Assembly (NCBI GenBank): GCA_964465145.1
Contig: CAYXJR010000115.1
Coordinates: 1-10,969 of the forward strand
Reading direction: 5' to 3'
DNA length: 10,969 nucleotides
Source of the DNA: JAUVKA01 sp964465145
GTDB lineage: Bacteria; Bacteroidota; Bacteroidia; Bacteroidales; UBA12481
Below the pieces are notes generated by a model that saw nothing but the letters and a program-made list of their open reading frames with translations, was not told the DNA's origin and ran no database searches. Shown here in pieces: positions 1-7,066 of this stretch (position 1 is its first letter; the number at the start of each line of letters is the position of its first letter). The translations under genes were made by a program, and so were the position numbers.

Positions 1-1
1 C

Positions 2-67
2 TTATATTCATTCGCGGTTGGTGTGCTATTTATTGCTCATGGATATTTCATATTGTCAAAATTTTAG
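2..67 (+). CDS. Possible 3' end of a membrane-protein gene (partial)
   Basis: The frame starting at base 2 is open to a TAG at 65-67 and encodes 21 residues. Most form a hydrophobic stretch rich in F, V, L, I and A, followed by a short polar end (SKF). This looks like the last membrane helix of a protein that begins before the window. The other two forward frames are also open for a similar distance, so the frame choice rests only on residue composition. No family can be named. Confidence 0.22.
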   Translation, partial: LYSFAVGVLFIAHGYFILSKF

Positions 68-164
68 AAATTAATATTCACTTTTGAACATAAAACGCAC
101 TTGAGGTATCTTACCCTACTTTTTACTCGAAATTTTGATAGACGAAAAACTAATAATCGATAAA

Positions 165-202
165 ACGACTATACGACTATACCACTAAACCTATAAACCT
201 AT
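165..202. repeat. Short tandem octamer repeats ending in the esterase start codon
   Basis: ACGACTAT occurs twice in a row (165-172, 173-180), then a degenerate ACCACT unit, then AAACCTAT twice (187-194, 195-202). The last copy supplies the first two bases of the ATG at 201. The repeats form the immediate leader of the esterase gene. The spacing is too short and regular for CRISPR. Similar short-word tandem stretches occur between genes in some Bacteroidota; their function is unknown. Confidence 0.6.
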
Positions 203-1841
203 GAGAAGTAAATTATTTATCAAAATTTGTTTCATCACCGCAACCGGCCTCTTTGCTCTTACCAATAATAACTTGTTTTCACAGTTAAAGCAGTCCTCTA
301 CAAAACTGAGATTCAGCGTCAGCATCCCCGATTCTCTATGTCCCGATCAAGTAACAGGAAGAATGTTTGTGATTATTGCTAAGGATGATCGACTTGAGCC
401 TCGTTCTCAGGTTGGACGGACCGGGACACCTTTCTGGGGTGTTGATGTTGAGGGATTAAAAGCAGGAGAAGAGGCGGTGATAAATGAAAATGATATTGGA
501 TCTCCTTTAGAAAGCATCTCTGAGATTCCTCCCGGAGAATATTTCGTACAGGCTGTGTTTAATAAATATACCCGGTTTGATAGAGCTGATGGGCACATTA
601 TATGGATGCATAATGATCAATGGGAGGGTCAGAGATGGAGTCGTTCTCCGGGAAATATTTATAGTGATGTTATTAAGGTTTATATCGATCCCGGAAAAAC
701 CAAAAAAGTACAGCTTATAGTAAATCATGTGATTCCTGCTATCGAAGCTCCAAAGGATACTGATTTTGTAAAACACATTAAAATACAAAGCAAATTACTC
801 TCAGATTTCTGGGGACAGCCTATGTATCTTGGGGCAACTATCCTTTTACCTGAGGACTATGATACTCATCCCAACGTATATTATCCAACGATACATTATC
901 ATGGACATTTCTCAACCAGACCTCCATTAGGCTTCGGGCGGGGTGGTGCAATGGATGATACCTGGAAAGGTTTGAACTTTCCACGTTTTATCGCCATCAC
1001 CTTCCAGCATCCCTGCCCATATTTTGATGATTCATATGCTGTAAATTCCCCGGCTTGCGGCCCATACGGTGATGCTATTCATGAGGAGCTGATACCCGAA
1101 ATAGAAAAACAATTCAGGTGCATTCGTGAATTTTATGCAAGGGTCTTAACTGGAGGCTCAACTGGCGGATGGATATCTTTCGCTCTTCAGGTATTGCATC
1201 CCGATTTCTATGGTGGAACGTGGTCATTCTCTCCAGATCCCCTGCATTTCAATAATGTGGAAGGGATTGATATCTACAATGATCTGAATGCTTATTACAA
1301 GATTCATGAATGGCGAAAAGTACCAACACCAAATACCATAGTTCCATCAACAGGTATGATATCACTTACATCCAACCAGCGAAATTACTACGAGCTTGCT
1401 ATGGGAACAAAGGGAAGATCAGGTGGTCAATTAGACATTTGGTCAGCTGCATTTGGACCACTGGGAGAAGATGGTTATTTCGAACCATTGTTCAACAAAG
1501 TTACTGGTGAAATTGATACCCTTGTTGCTGAATACTGGGGAGAGCATTACGATATGAGGAATTATCTGGAAAGAAACTGGGAAAAGATTGGTCCAAGTCT
1601 TGTTGGGAAGCTTCATGTTTTTTGCGGAGACAGAGATAATTACCAATTAAATTTTGGAGCCTACGAAACTGAGAAATTTCTGGAGTCGACAAGAGATCCA
1701 TATTATGCCGGATCATTTACCTGGGGTGCACGGGGGAGTCACGGATTCAGGTCAATGTCATCTGAACAATTGATCCTTATGATGGCCCAACAAATCATAA
1801 AAAATACTCCAGCTGGAAAGAAGAAGGATTGGATGTATTAA
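201..1841 (+). CDS. Secreted esterase-like alpha/beta hydrolase
   Basis: The 546-residue protein has a Sec signal peptide, with hydrophobic core at residues 8-20 and likely cleavage near residue 28 (LFSQ). A beta-rich N-terminal region (about 35-180) resembles the immunoglobulin-like modules that often precede Esterase D-type catalytic domains. The hydrolase domain follows (about 195-540). The nucleophile is probably Ser320 in GGSTGG, a GxSxG elbow; Asp477 or Asp479 in GDRDNY and His514 in GSHGF would complete the triad. The fold is that of the putative esterase family (PF00756), whose members act on ester-linked carbohydrate or siderophore substrates; the substrate here is unknown. The gene stands alone, with short tandem repeats directly before its start and directly after its stop. 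The ATG at 201 is chosen because the signal peptide begins there. Fold confidence is good, substrate confidence low. Confidence 0.85.
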   Translation: MRSKLFIKICFITATGLFALTNNNLFSQLKQSSTKLRFSVSIPDSLCPDQVTGRMFVIIAKDDRLEPRSQVGRTGTPFWGVDVEGLKAGEEAVINENDIGSPLESISEIPPGEYFVQAVFNKYTRFDRADGHIIWMHNDQWEGQRWSRSPGNIYSDVIKVYIDPGKTKKVQLIVNHVIPAIEAPKDTDFVKHIKIQSKLLSDFWGQPMYLGATILLPEDYDTHPNVYYPTIHYHGHFSTRPPLGFGRGGAMDDTWKGLNFPRFIAITFQHPCPYFDDSYAVNSPACGPYGDAIHEELIPEIEKQFRCIREFYARVLTGGSTGGWISFALQVLHPDFYGGTWSFSPDPLHFNNVEGIDIYNDLNAYYKIHEWRKVPTPNTIVPSTGMISLTSNQRNYYELAMGTKGRSGGQLDIWSAAFGPLGEDGYFEPLFNKVTGEIDTLVAEYWGEHYDMRNYLERNWEKIGPSLVGKLHVFCGDRDNYQLNFGAYETEKFLESTRDPYYAGSFTWGARGSHGFRSMSSEQLILMMAQQIIKNTPAGKKKDWMY

Positions 1842-1881
1842 ACGGGGAACGGGGAACGGGTTGCAGGTTGCAGGTTACAGG
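1842..1881. repeat. Heptamer tandem repeats after the esterase gene
   Basis: Seven-base units run without a gap from the base after the esterase stop codon: ACGGGGA (1842-1848), ACGGGGA (1849-1855), a partial ACGGG (1856-1860), then TTGCAGG (1861-1867), TTGCAGG (1868-1874) and TTACAGG (1875-1881). Two different heptamer words are therefore joined head to tail. The array sits exactly between the esterase stop and the gene fragment that follows, so it may mark a recombination or slippage junction. Function unknown. Confidence 0.65.
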
Positions 1882-1883
1882 TT

Positions 1884-2105
1884 GAGATCACTTTCCCTGA
1901 AGATGGAGTTCCCCAATGCAGGGAGCATTTTGTAGAGTCTATTGAAGACTACAGGTCTCTCAGAACTCCAGATGTTTATATGGATAAAACAATAAAGCTT
2001 CTGGAAAGCGAGACAGGCAGGCCATTCATATTATCCGGCGGCTGTGAAATCACTGTGGGTACATCGGTTGTTAATCTGCATACTATGCGGGAGGTGAGTA
2101 AATAA
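1884..2105 (+). pseudogene. C-terminal remnant of a uroporphyrinogen decarboxylase-family gene
   Basis: The frame from 1884 to the TAA at 2103-2105 encodes 73 residues that read as real protein, although no gene start exists upstream. The end, with RPFILSGGCEITVGT followed by VVNLHTMREV, matches the closing block of UroD-like methyltransferases, where a glycine-rich FILS-GCE segment precedes a final helix. Complete members are usually about 330-400 residues, so only the last fifth remains. Upstream, the frame runs straight into the heptamer repeats, so the break lies at or inside them. It could be a deletion relic or an insertion scar. The family assignment comes from the motif as remembered, not from a search. 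Confidence 0.6.
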
Positions 2106-2138
2106 AAAAAAAGGGTGCGGCCTTGATCACACCCTTTT
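2104..2138 (-). terminator. Intrinsic terminator of redox module 1
   Basis: A 9-bp perfect stem (AAAAGGGTG at 2109-2117 with CACCCTTTT at 2130-2138) encloses a 12-base loop. Read on the minus strand it ends in a run of nine T (the A run at 2104-2112). It begins about 19 bases after the stop codon of the NrfD-like gene. On the plus strand it leaves only four T, so it would also act, more weakly, on transcripts from the esterase side. Confidence 0.8.
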
Positions 2139-2156
2139 CGAAACAGTAATAAAAAA

Positions 2157-3362
2157 TTAAGCAGGAGTAACAATTTCATCCACCTTTTTCCATGGTGGAA
2201 ATAGCCAAAACAGAAATGTCAGAATCAGTAATGGAATTATCATCCAAACTGCAGCCATAATAACTCCTTCGGCTCCAATGAGCTGGAGTTTGAATTCCGT
2301 GAATCCGTGAAAGCTCTTTGAAAATATCTGCCCGCCTATCACCACATTCCATCTCATAAAGAATATCCCAAAAAGTACCATGATGCCGATTATCATGTAA
2401 AGCCACTGGTGAAGTTTTTCCCTTAATTTTGAGAACTGAAGAACAGTTAAAACAATAAGAGGAATAATAGTGCCGATTAGAACTTGAAATACCAAAAGGG
2501 TTATGAACAATTTACCTGACATAAGTAGCGATATAATTTCAAATGATTCTCCTGCCTCATAGATACGGTGAATCTGATCTAGAGATTCGAGGGAGAAGTC
2601 CAGAATCAGGGCGATTAACAAATAACGACCTACCATTTTCAGGCATTTCATGTCAATCTTGGTTTTACGGATGTAATTTATTGTCATGTAAACTACCATC
2701 ACGAGGGCAATACCTGATACCATTGCCGAAAAAAGGAAAATCACTGGCATTAGAACTGTTGACCACCAGGGATTAGCCTTGACCGAGCCGAAAATGAATC
2801 CAACATATCCGTGCAAGAGGAAGGCAGAAGGAATACCAATTAATGTGACAAAATATCCCAACCTTTCATCCCATCTAAGTGCTTTAGGAGAAATATCTGT
2901 GACACCAAGAGATAGAACTTTATATACGAAACTTAAAACACCTTTTTTCTGCTGGGACCAAAGGATCATGTCCCTTCGGTAATCAAACCAGAGTTCCAAC
3001 AGAAGTACTGCCATCAGGTACCAGATGTAAATAAATCCGAATATTGCCATTGCCGAAGTGCCATTGGGTGTAACCATGATCTCAATAGCTCTTAATGGTT
3101 TCCCCAGGTGACTGATCAATGGCAGAGTAGCAACCAGTAGAAATGAGAAAGCTGTAAGAAGAGCGATAGTATAAGTCGGCTTCAGAACTTTTACATTAAA
3201 AACTCTCTCTAGTGAAGCAAGGATGAAGGCCCCTGCTACTAATCCCGTTATGTAAGGATATAAAACAATAAGTATGCCCCATTGCAGGTCAAGTTCATTG
3301 GGGTAGATGTACCCAACCACTTGGGACAGCATCTCGTATAAATGTTCAGCGTGCTTATCCAT
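2157..3362 (-). CDS. NrfD/PsrC-type quinone-binding membrane subunit, module 1
   Basis: This 401-residue protein has nine or ten hydrophobic segments (about 28-50, 64-86, 103-125, 169-191, 201-229, 243-263, 281-309, 319-342, 363-389). That fits the NrfD/polysulfide reductase C family (PF03916), which exchanges electrons with menaquinone and passes them to a periplasmic iron-sulfur subunit. Family-like features include the helix-1 segment ITGLVAGAF, the loop NPWWSTVLMPV ahead of a long helix with SAMVSG, and RWNVVIGGQ at 337-345. It has no cofactor-binding cysteines or haem motifs of its own. The ATG at 3362 lies one base after the ferredoxin stop codon, so the two genes are translationally coupled. 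It is the last gene of the module and is followed by a strong terminator. It is clearly distinct from the DsrP-like membrane subunit of module 2. Confidence 0.9.
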   Translation of the reverse strand: MDKHAEHLYEMLSQVVGYIYPNELDLQWGILIVLYPYITGLVAGAFILASLERVFNVKVLKPTYTIALLTAFSFLLVATLPLISHLGKPLRAIEIMVTPNGTSAMAIFGFIYIWYLMAVLLLELWFDYRRDMILWSQQKKGVLSFVYKVLSLGVTDISPKALRWDERLGYFVTLIGIPSAFLLHGYVGFIFGSVKANPWWSTVLMPVIFLFSAMVSGIALVMVVYMTINYIRKTKIDMKCLKMVGRYLLIALILDFSLESLDQIHRIYEAGESFEIISLLMSGKLFITLLVFQVLIGTIIPLIVLTVLQFSKLREKLHQWLYMIIGIMVLFGIFFMRWNVVIGGQIFSKSFHGFTEFKLQLIGAEGVIMAAVWMIIPLLILTFLFWLFPPWKKVDEIVTPA

Positions 3363-3363
3363 A

Positions 3364-4128
3364 CTAACTAATTTCTCCGGTTAAAGCGTTATATACAACT
3401 TTGGGCTGGGTGTTCATGTGAGGCTTTAATATTTGCCAGTCATGTGTTTTCATGAACTTAACCAAATCACTATTCCTATCATTAAGGTCACCAAAAATCT
3501 TAGTGCCTGTGGGACAGACTTCCTGACAAGCGGGTAGCTTTCCGGCTGTGATGCGGTGATAGCATAAAGTGCATTTATCTGCAGTTTTACGTTCAGGGTG
3601 GATGTATCTGCAGCCGTACGGACAAGCCTGAACGCAATACCGGCAACCGATACAGTAGGTTGAATCAATCAGGGCCACGCCTTCAGGGCTTTCAAATGTA
3701 GCACCTACCGGACAAACCTGGGTGCAAGGTGATTTTGAGCATTGATTGCACATTTTAGGCACAAAAAAGGATTTGAAAATCTCATCTTCAGTATAGCTTT
3801 GGCTTGCTCCGTCGAGGCCTCCATTTTTTGATGTAATGTGCATGCTTCCATCATTGAGGATGGTATACTGCTCAATCCAGGTCCTGAAATAAAATGGATC
3901 CATGGGTACATCGTTTTCTATTTTACATGCTTTGGCACAGTTGCCACATCCGATACATTTTTCTATGTCAATGGCCATTCCGTACCAGTGCTTTGCATCT
4001 TTGTTTTGGCCGGTTGCAAAAACTAAGGCACTGAATGGTTTTAATCCAGTGGATACAAGGATTCCTCCGGCCAGTAGAGATCCATTTCTCAGGAAGTCTC
4101 TTCGTGTGTTCTTTTTTTCTAATTCCAT
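3364..4128 (-). CDS. Tat-exported ferredoxin with four [4Fe-4S] clusters, module 1
   Basis: This 254-residue protein belongs to the DmsB/PsrB/NrfC class of electron-transfer subunits. The N terminus carries a twin-arginine signal (TRRDFLR at 8-14, then a hydrophobic stretch to about 38), so it folds with its clusters and is exported to the periplasm. Sixteen cysteines fall in four groups: 58/61/64/68, 127/130/135/139, 159/162/165/169 and 186/189/201/205, the usual pattern for four cubane clusters. It would wire the NrfD-like subunit to the tetraheme cytochrome. Its start overlaps the end of the cytochrome gene by 10 bases, and the membrane-subunit gene starts one base after its stop. No catalytic molybdoenzyme subunit is adjacent, which is unusual for this class. 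Confidence 0.92.
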   Translation of the reverse strand: MELEKKNTRRDFLRNGSLLAGGILVSTGLKPFSALVFATGQNKDAKHWYGMAIDIEKCIGCGNCAKACKIENDVPMDPFYFRTWIEQYTILNDGSMHITSKNGGLDGASQSYTEDEIFKSFFVPKMCNQCSKSPCTQVCPVGATFESPEGVALIDSTYCIGCRYCVQACPYGCRYIHPERKTADKCTLCYHRITAGKLPACQEVCPTGTKIFGDLNDRNSDLVKFMKTHDWQILKPHMNTQPKVVYNALTGEIS

Positions 4129-4559
4129 GGTGCGTGTGGATTATGACATTCGCTGCAATTCGCATCGGGGTTATGTTCACTCAAATTTACCTGTTTGATA
4201 AAATCAGGACGTGCAGGATTGGTTGAATGGCAAATTCCGCAATAATCTCTGCCTTCAGGGATATTGAGTTGTCCTGGCTCTGGATCCTCAACATGTTTCC
4301 AGCCAGGCCCATGGCAGGTTTCACAGGAAATTTCTGCATGCAAATCTGAAAGCTTCAATTCCATCTGATCTTCGTGGCAGTCGGCACAGATTTCTTCACC
4401 CATATATTTTGCTTCATGGGTTTTTATCTCTTCCAGTGCAAGCCCCCGATAATGCCCGTATTGCCCGAAAGATTCAGGAATCAGGAAATGACGGGCAACA
4501 AGGAAGGCAACAATTAAAAAAGCGAAAAGAAGTGCTAGTCGTTTAATGTGTAGTGGCAT
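4119..4559 (-). CDS. Membrane-anchored tetraheme cytochrome c, module 1
   Basis: This 146-residue protein has a single N-terminal hydrophobic helix (about 7-23) with no clear cleavage site, so it is probably anchored in the inner membrane facing the periplasm. Four CxxCH haem c sites are at 58-62 (CADCH), 79-83 (CETCH), 107-111 (CGICH) and 135-139 (CSECH). Spare histidines at 48, 74, 89, 129 and 142 could supply distal ligands. The last site ends in CSECHNPH, closely matching CVYCHDPH in the module 2 cytochrome, so the two proteins are probably homologous. It is the first gene of the module, with a promoter-like element 25 bases upstream. It likely takes electrons from the iron-sulfur subunit and delivers them to soluble periplasmic carriers, or works in reverse. 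The partner is unknown. Confidence 0.88.
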   Translation of the reverse strand: MPLHIKRLALLFAFLIVAFLVARHFLIPESFGQYGHYRGLALEEIKTHEAKYMGEEICADCHEDQMELKLSDLHAEISCETCHGPGWKHVEDPEPGQLNIPEGRDYCGICHSTNPARPDFIKQVNLSEHNPDANCSECHNPHAPWN

Positions 4560-4583
4560 ATGTTATTGGCTTTGCTTTGTGCC

Positions 4584-4591
4584 CAAATATA
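4584..4591 (-). promoter_or_regulatory. Candidate Bacteroidota -7 promoter element for module 1
   Basis: On the minus strand this reads TATATTTG, an exact match to the Bacteroidota -7 consensus TAnnTTTG. It ends 24 bases before the ATG of the tetraheme cytochrome gene, giving a short leader. No convincing -33 TTTG lies at the expected spacing, so this is a partial match only. If real, module 1 can be transcribed separately from module 2. Confidence 0.4.
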
Positions 4592-4665
4592 TAAATAATT
4601 GCTCGCGTACTATTGGTCAATTACTTAGAACGGATTAAAATAGTATCATAAATCCCGAACGATAA

Positions 4666-4914
4666 ACAGACCAGGTGTTTAAGATCATTACAGAAATAAT
4701 ATTTAAGAAAAATTTAACAAATCCCCTTACTTCCATTCTCAGGCTTTCTGGTCCTCGGCCATCACGAATAAAAGTTTATAATACCAGTGGAAGATAGCTG
4801 CTTTATTTATCGCATAAAGAAATTGTAAATGTAACATCTTTACCACAAGGCATTTATTTACTAGCGGCAGAAATTGGAGACCGGCGGATCAGTGAAAAGT
4901 TTGTTAAGCGATAA
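4666..4914 (+). pseudogene. Decayed C-terminal T9SS sorting domain
   Basis: A plus-strand frame lies opposite the two redox modules and ends at TAA 4912-4914. The first part reads NPLTSILRLSG...IKVYNTSGR. It meets an in-frame TAG at 4795-4797 and continues as LLYLSHKEIVNVTSLPQGIYLL, then AAEIGDRRISEKFVKR. This is the recognisable layout of a type A T9SS sorting domain: PNP-like start, VYNxxGr turn, DVSSLPxGIYll strand and basic end. A stop (TAA 4663-4665) bounds it upstream, and no secretion signal or passenger domain is present. It is therefore the tail of a lost T9SS-exported protein, also broken by a nonsense codon. With the promoter element it accounts for most of the 4560-4917 gap. Confidence 0.7.
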
Positions 4915-4917
4915 TTA

Positions 4918-6141
4918 TTACCCTGCTTCCTTTTCAAATGTTTTATAATCAAATTCGCCTAAAACTATTGGAACGGCAACTTTCATCAATATCGTACATA
5001 TCAATGCCCCGGTAGCAAAAATTCCAACTGTGACAAGAATCTCTGTTTTGGAAGGAAAATACTCATAAATTTCACCTAGTGCATCAGGAGTAAAACCTGG
5101 AATAATCAGGCCAATTCCCTTTTCAATGTAAACCCCCAGAAAAATCAATACTGCACCGATATTCAAGGTAATAGGATTTTTACGGGTTTTTGGCACAAGA
5201 AATAATAAAAATGCAACAACATCGCAAGATATAGCCATCCAGGCATAAGGTACGATTTTGGTGTGTTCTCCAATGCCATAATAAAGATATTGGGTATACA
5301 CAAAATGCTCAGTGTTAGAGTAGAATTCTTTAAAGATTTCAGCTCCCATAAGGAAAAGGTTGAAGAACATTGTGTAAGCCATAAGCTCAGCCAACTTCCA
5401 GATTGCTTTATCTGAGATATTTAGTGTGGTTGATTTCCTTAGTATTTGGAACAGGATAATCATTATGGCCGGGCCGGAACAGAAGGCTGAAGCCAGAAAT
5501 TTAGGGGCAAGAATAGCACTGTTCCAAAAGGGACGTGCAGCTATTCCGTTATAGAGGAAGGCAGTAACTGTATGAATTGCAATACCAACAGGAATGGATA
5601 ACAGTACAAGAGGAACGACATATTTTTTATTGTATTCTTTGATATTAAAAGATTTATATAGGATATGAAATACTATAACAATATTCAGAATAAGGTAGGC
5701 CGACAAAGTCACCGAATCCCAGGCTAAAATTGACCTGTCGAGTTGCAGCTTGCCAATAATAGGAATCATATGCCATAATCTTTCAGGATGCCCCATATCC
5801 ACAATAATGAAAAGGATGCACATTAAAATAGAGCTGATAGCTAAAAGCTCCCCAAGTATAACTATCTCTTTTAACGGTTTCATGTTATATACATATGCCG
5901 GGACGACAAGCATGATTGCCGCTGCTGCAATTCCAACCAAAAAAGTGAAATTGCCAATATAGAACCCCCATGATACCTGATCGCGCATGGAAGTGACTAT
6001 TAACCCATCCCTAAGCTGAAATCTGTAACTGATAACTCCTATTGTAATAAGTGTCAAAAGAAATGCTACCCAGGCCCAATATGTTTTTGAACCTTTTAAC
6101 ATGAGCCTAATACTTCCAATAAAAAACTGCTTTAAATGCAT
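4918..6141 (-). CDS. DsrP/NrfD-type quinone-binding membrane subunit, module 2
   Basis: This 407-residue protein has ten predicted membrane segments (about 21-39, 58-81, 94-114, 143-162, 175-197, 208-233, 249-268, 297-316, 325-348, 367-390), the usual number for the larger NrfD subfamily. Several blocks recall DsrP, the membrane subunit of DsrMKJOP: SWGFYIGNFTFLVGIAAAA (57-75), DMGHPERLWH, IHTVTAFLYNGIAARPFWN (189-207), APKFLASAF, and IEKGIGLIIPGF near the end. DsrP-like proteins oxidise or reduce menaquinone and pair with a DsrO-like ferredoxin, which is encoded just upstream with a 12-base gap. No dsrAB, dsrC, dsrM or dsrK lies in the window, so the name marks ancestry and not sulfite reduction. 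No terminator is visible after its stop codon, so transcription may continue into module 1. Confidence 0.9.
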   Translation of the reverse strand: MHLKQFFIGSIRLMLKGSKTYWAWVAFLLTLITIGVISYRFQLRDGLIVTSMRDQVSWGFYIGNFTFLVGIAAAAIMLVVPAYVYNMKPLKEIVILGELLAISSILMCILFIIVDMGHPERLWHMIPIIGKLQLDRSILAWDSVTLSAYLILNIVIVFHILYKSFNIKEYNKKYVVPLVLLSIPVGIAIHTVTAFLYNGIAARPFWNSAILAPKFLASAFCSGPAIMIILFQILRKSTTLNISDKAIWKLAELMAYTMFFNLFLMGAEIFKEFYSNTEHFVYTQYLYYGIGEHTKIVPYAWMAISCDVVAFLLFLVPKTRKNPITLNIGAVLIFLGVYIEKGIGLIIPGFTPDALGEIYEYFPSKTEILVTVGIFATGALICTILMKVAVPIVLGEFDYKTFEKEAG

Positions 6142-6153
6142 AGTAATCCGATT

Positions 6154-7062
6154 TTAAGTTCCGTAGAAATAGAAAAATTTGGGTTGTGTATTAAGCTCTT
6201 CTTTTAGTATAAATACCCTTTTAAATTTCATAACCCTTCGTATCTCACTCTCAGGATCTAAAAGATTTCCAAATTTCCTGGCCCCTACAGGGCATATTTC
6301 AACACAGGCGGGATACTTCCCTTTTCTTACCCTTTGAATACAAAAAGTGCACTTCTCAACCACACTTTTAGGTCTTGGCCTGTTACCAAGATATTCGGTT
6401 TCGGTATTAATGTCTTCAGAAGCAATGACCGGATCTGTCCAGTTAAAGTGCCTTGCTCCGTATGGGCATGCTGCCATACAGTTCCGACAACCTATACACC
6501 AGTTATAGTCCACAACAACTATACCATCCGGTTCTGTCCATGTAGCATGAACCGGACAGACTTTTGTACATGGTGCGTTTGTACATTGCTGGCATTGTAC
6601 AGGCATGTAAAAATGACCCTCCTGCGGTACTTCTTTGGGCTCGTAATAGGGATTTGCTTCCATAAGATCAACACCCTTATCCTTTTCCAATTCAAGGACT
6701 GTAATCCATTGAACCTGTGGAGAACGGGATTGGTTATTTTCTTCAACACATGCATAAACACATCTTCTGCAACCCACACACCTGGACAAATCCAAAGCAT
6801 ATCCGAATACTACATTTTCCATGGGAGGAGTAGCACTCACCTTAATGTCTACCGCAAATTTTTTAAGATATTCCCGTTCTAACCGGGATAAGACATCACT
6901 AAGTTCATCAGGTTTAAGCTCCTGAAAGTGCTTTTGTAAATATGCATCAATGCTGTCGGATCCGCAGCCTGACAATAATGACATTCCTCCCATTGCCGCT
7001 GCTCCTGCAGCCATATATTTTACGAATTTTCGCCGTTCAATTCCGTGTTCAGGGATACTCAT
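6154..7062 (-). CDS. DsrO-like Tat lipoprotein ferredoxin with four [4Fe-4S] clusters, module 2
   Basis: From the ATG at 7062 the protein has 302 residues. A twin-arginine signal (ERRKFVK, 9-15) is followed by a hydrophobic stretch and a lipobox, LLSGC, with Cys33, so it is probably a membrane-tethered Tat lipoprotein. A helical spacer of about 55 residues precedes the clusters, which the module 1 partner lacks. Sixteen cysteines form four groups: 95/98/101/105, 157/160/165/169, 189/192/195/199 and 238/241/253/257. Blocks such as EGHFYMPVQCQQC and CMAACPYGARHFNW are very like DsrO. Start choice: ATG 7062 follows an A/T-rich leader and lies 4 bases past the cytochrome stop. ATG 7080 or TTG 7089 would add 6 or 9 residues and overlap that gene. 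It should pass electrons between the DsrP-like subunit and the tetraheme cytochrome. Confidence 0.9.
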   Translation of the reverse strand: MSIPEHGIERRKFVKYMAAGAAAMGGMSLLSGCGSDSIDAYLQKHFQELKPDELSDVLSRLEREYLKKFAVDIKVSATPPMENVVFGYALDLSRCVGCRRCVYACVEENNQSRSPQVQWITVLELEKDKGVDLMEANPYYEPKEVPQEGHFYMPVQCQQCTNAPCTKVCPVHATWTEPDGIVVVDYNWCIGCRNCMAACPYGARHFNWTDPVIASEDINTETEYLGNRPRPKSVVEKCTFCIQRVRKGKYPACVEICPVGARKFGNLLDPESEIRRVMKFKRVFILKEELNTQPKFFYFYGT

Positions 7063-7066
7063 ATTA

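Noticed and set aside
165..202. CRISPR-like array before the esterase, and again at 1842-1881
   Set aside because: Units are 7-8 bases with no spacers, far too short for CRISPR repeats; they are simple tandem words.
3902..4198. 98-codon plus-strand open frame opposite the ferredoxin/cytochrome junction of module 1
   Set aside because: It is antisense to two strongly supported genes and shows no domain, signal or start context of its own.
6334..6882. 182-codon plus-strand open frame opposite the module 2 ferredoxin
   Set aside because: It lies entirely antisense to a ferredoxin with well-placed cysteine groups; its cysteine-rich, scattered composition is what the opposite strand of such a gene gives, and it resembles no known family.
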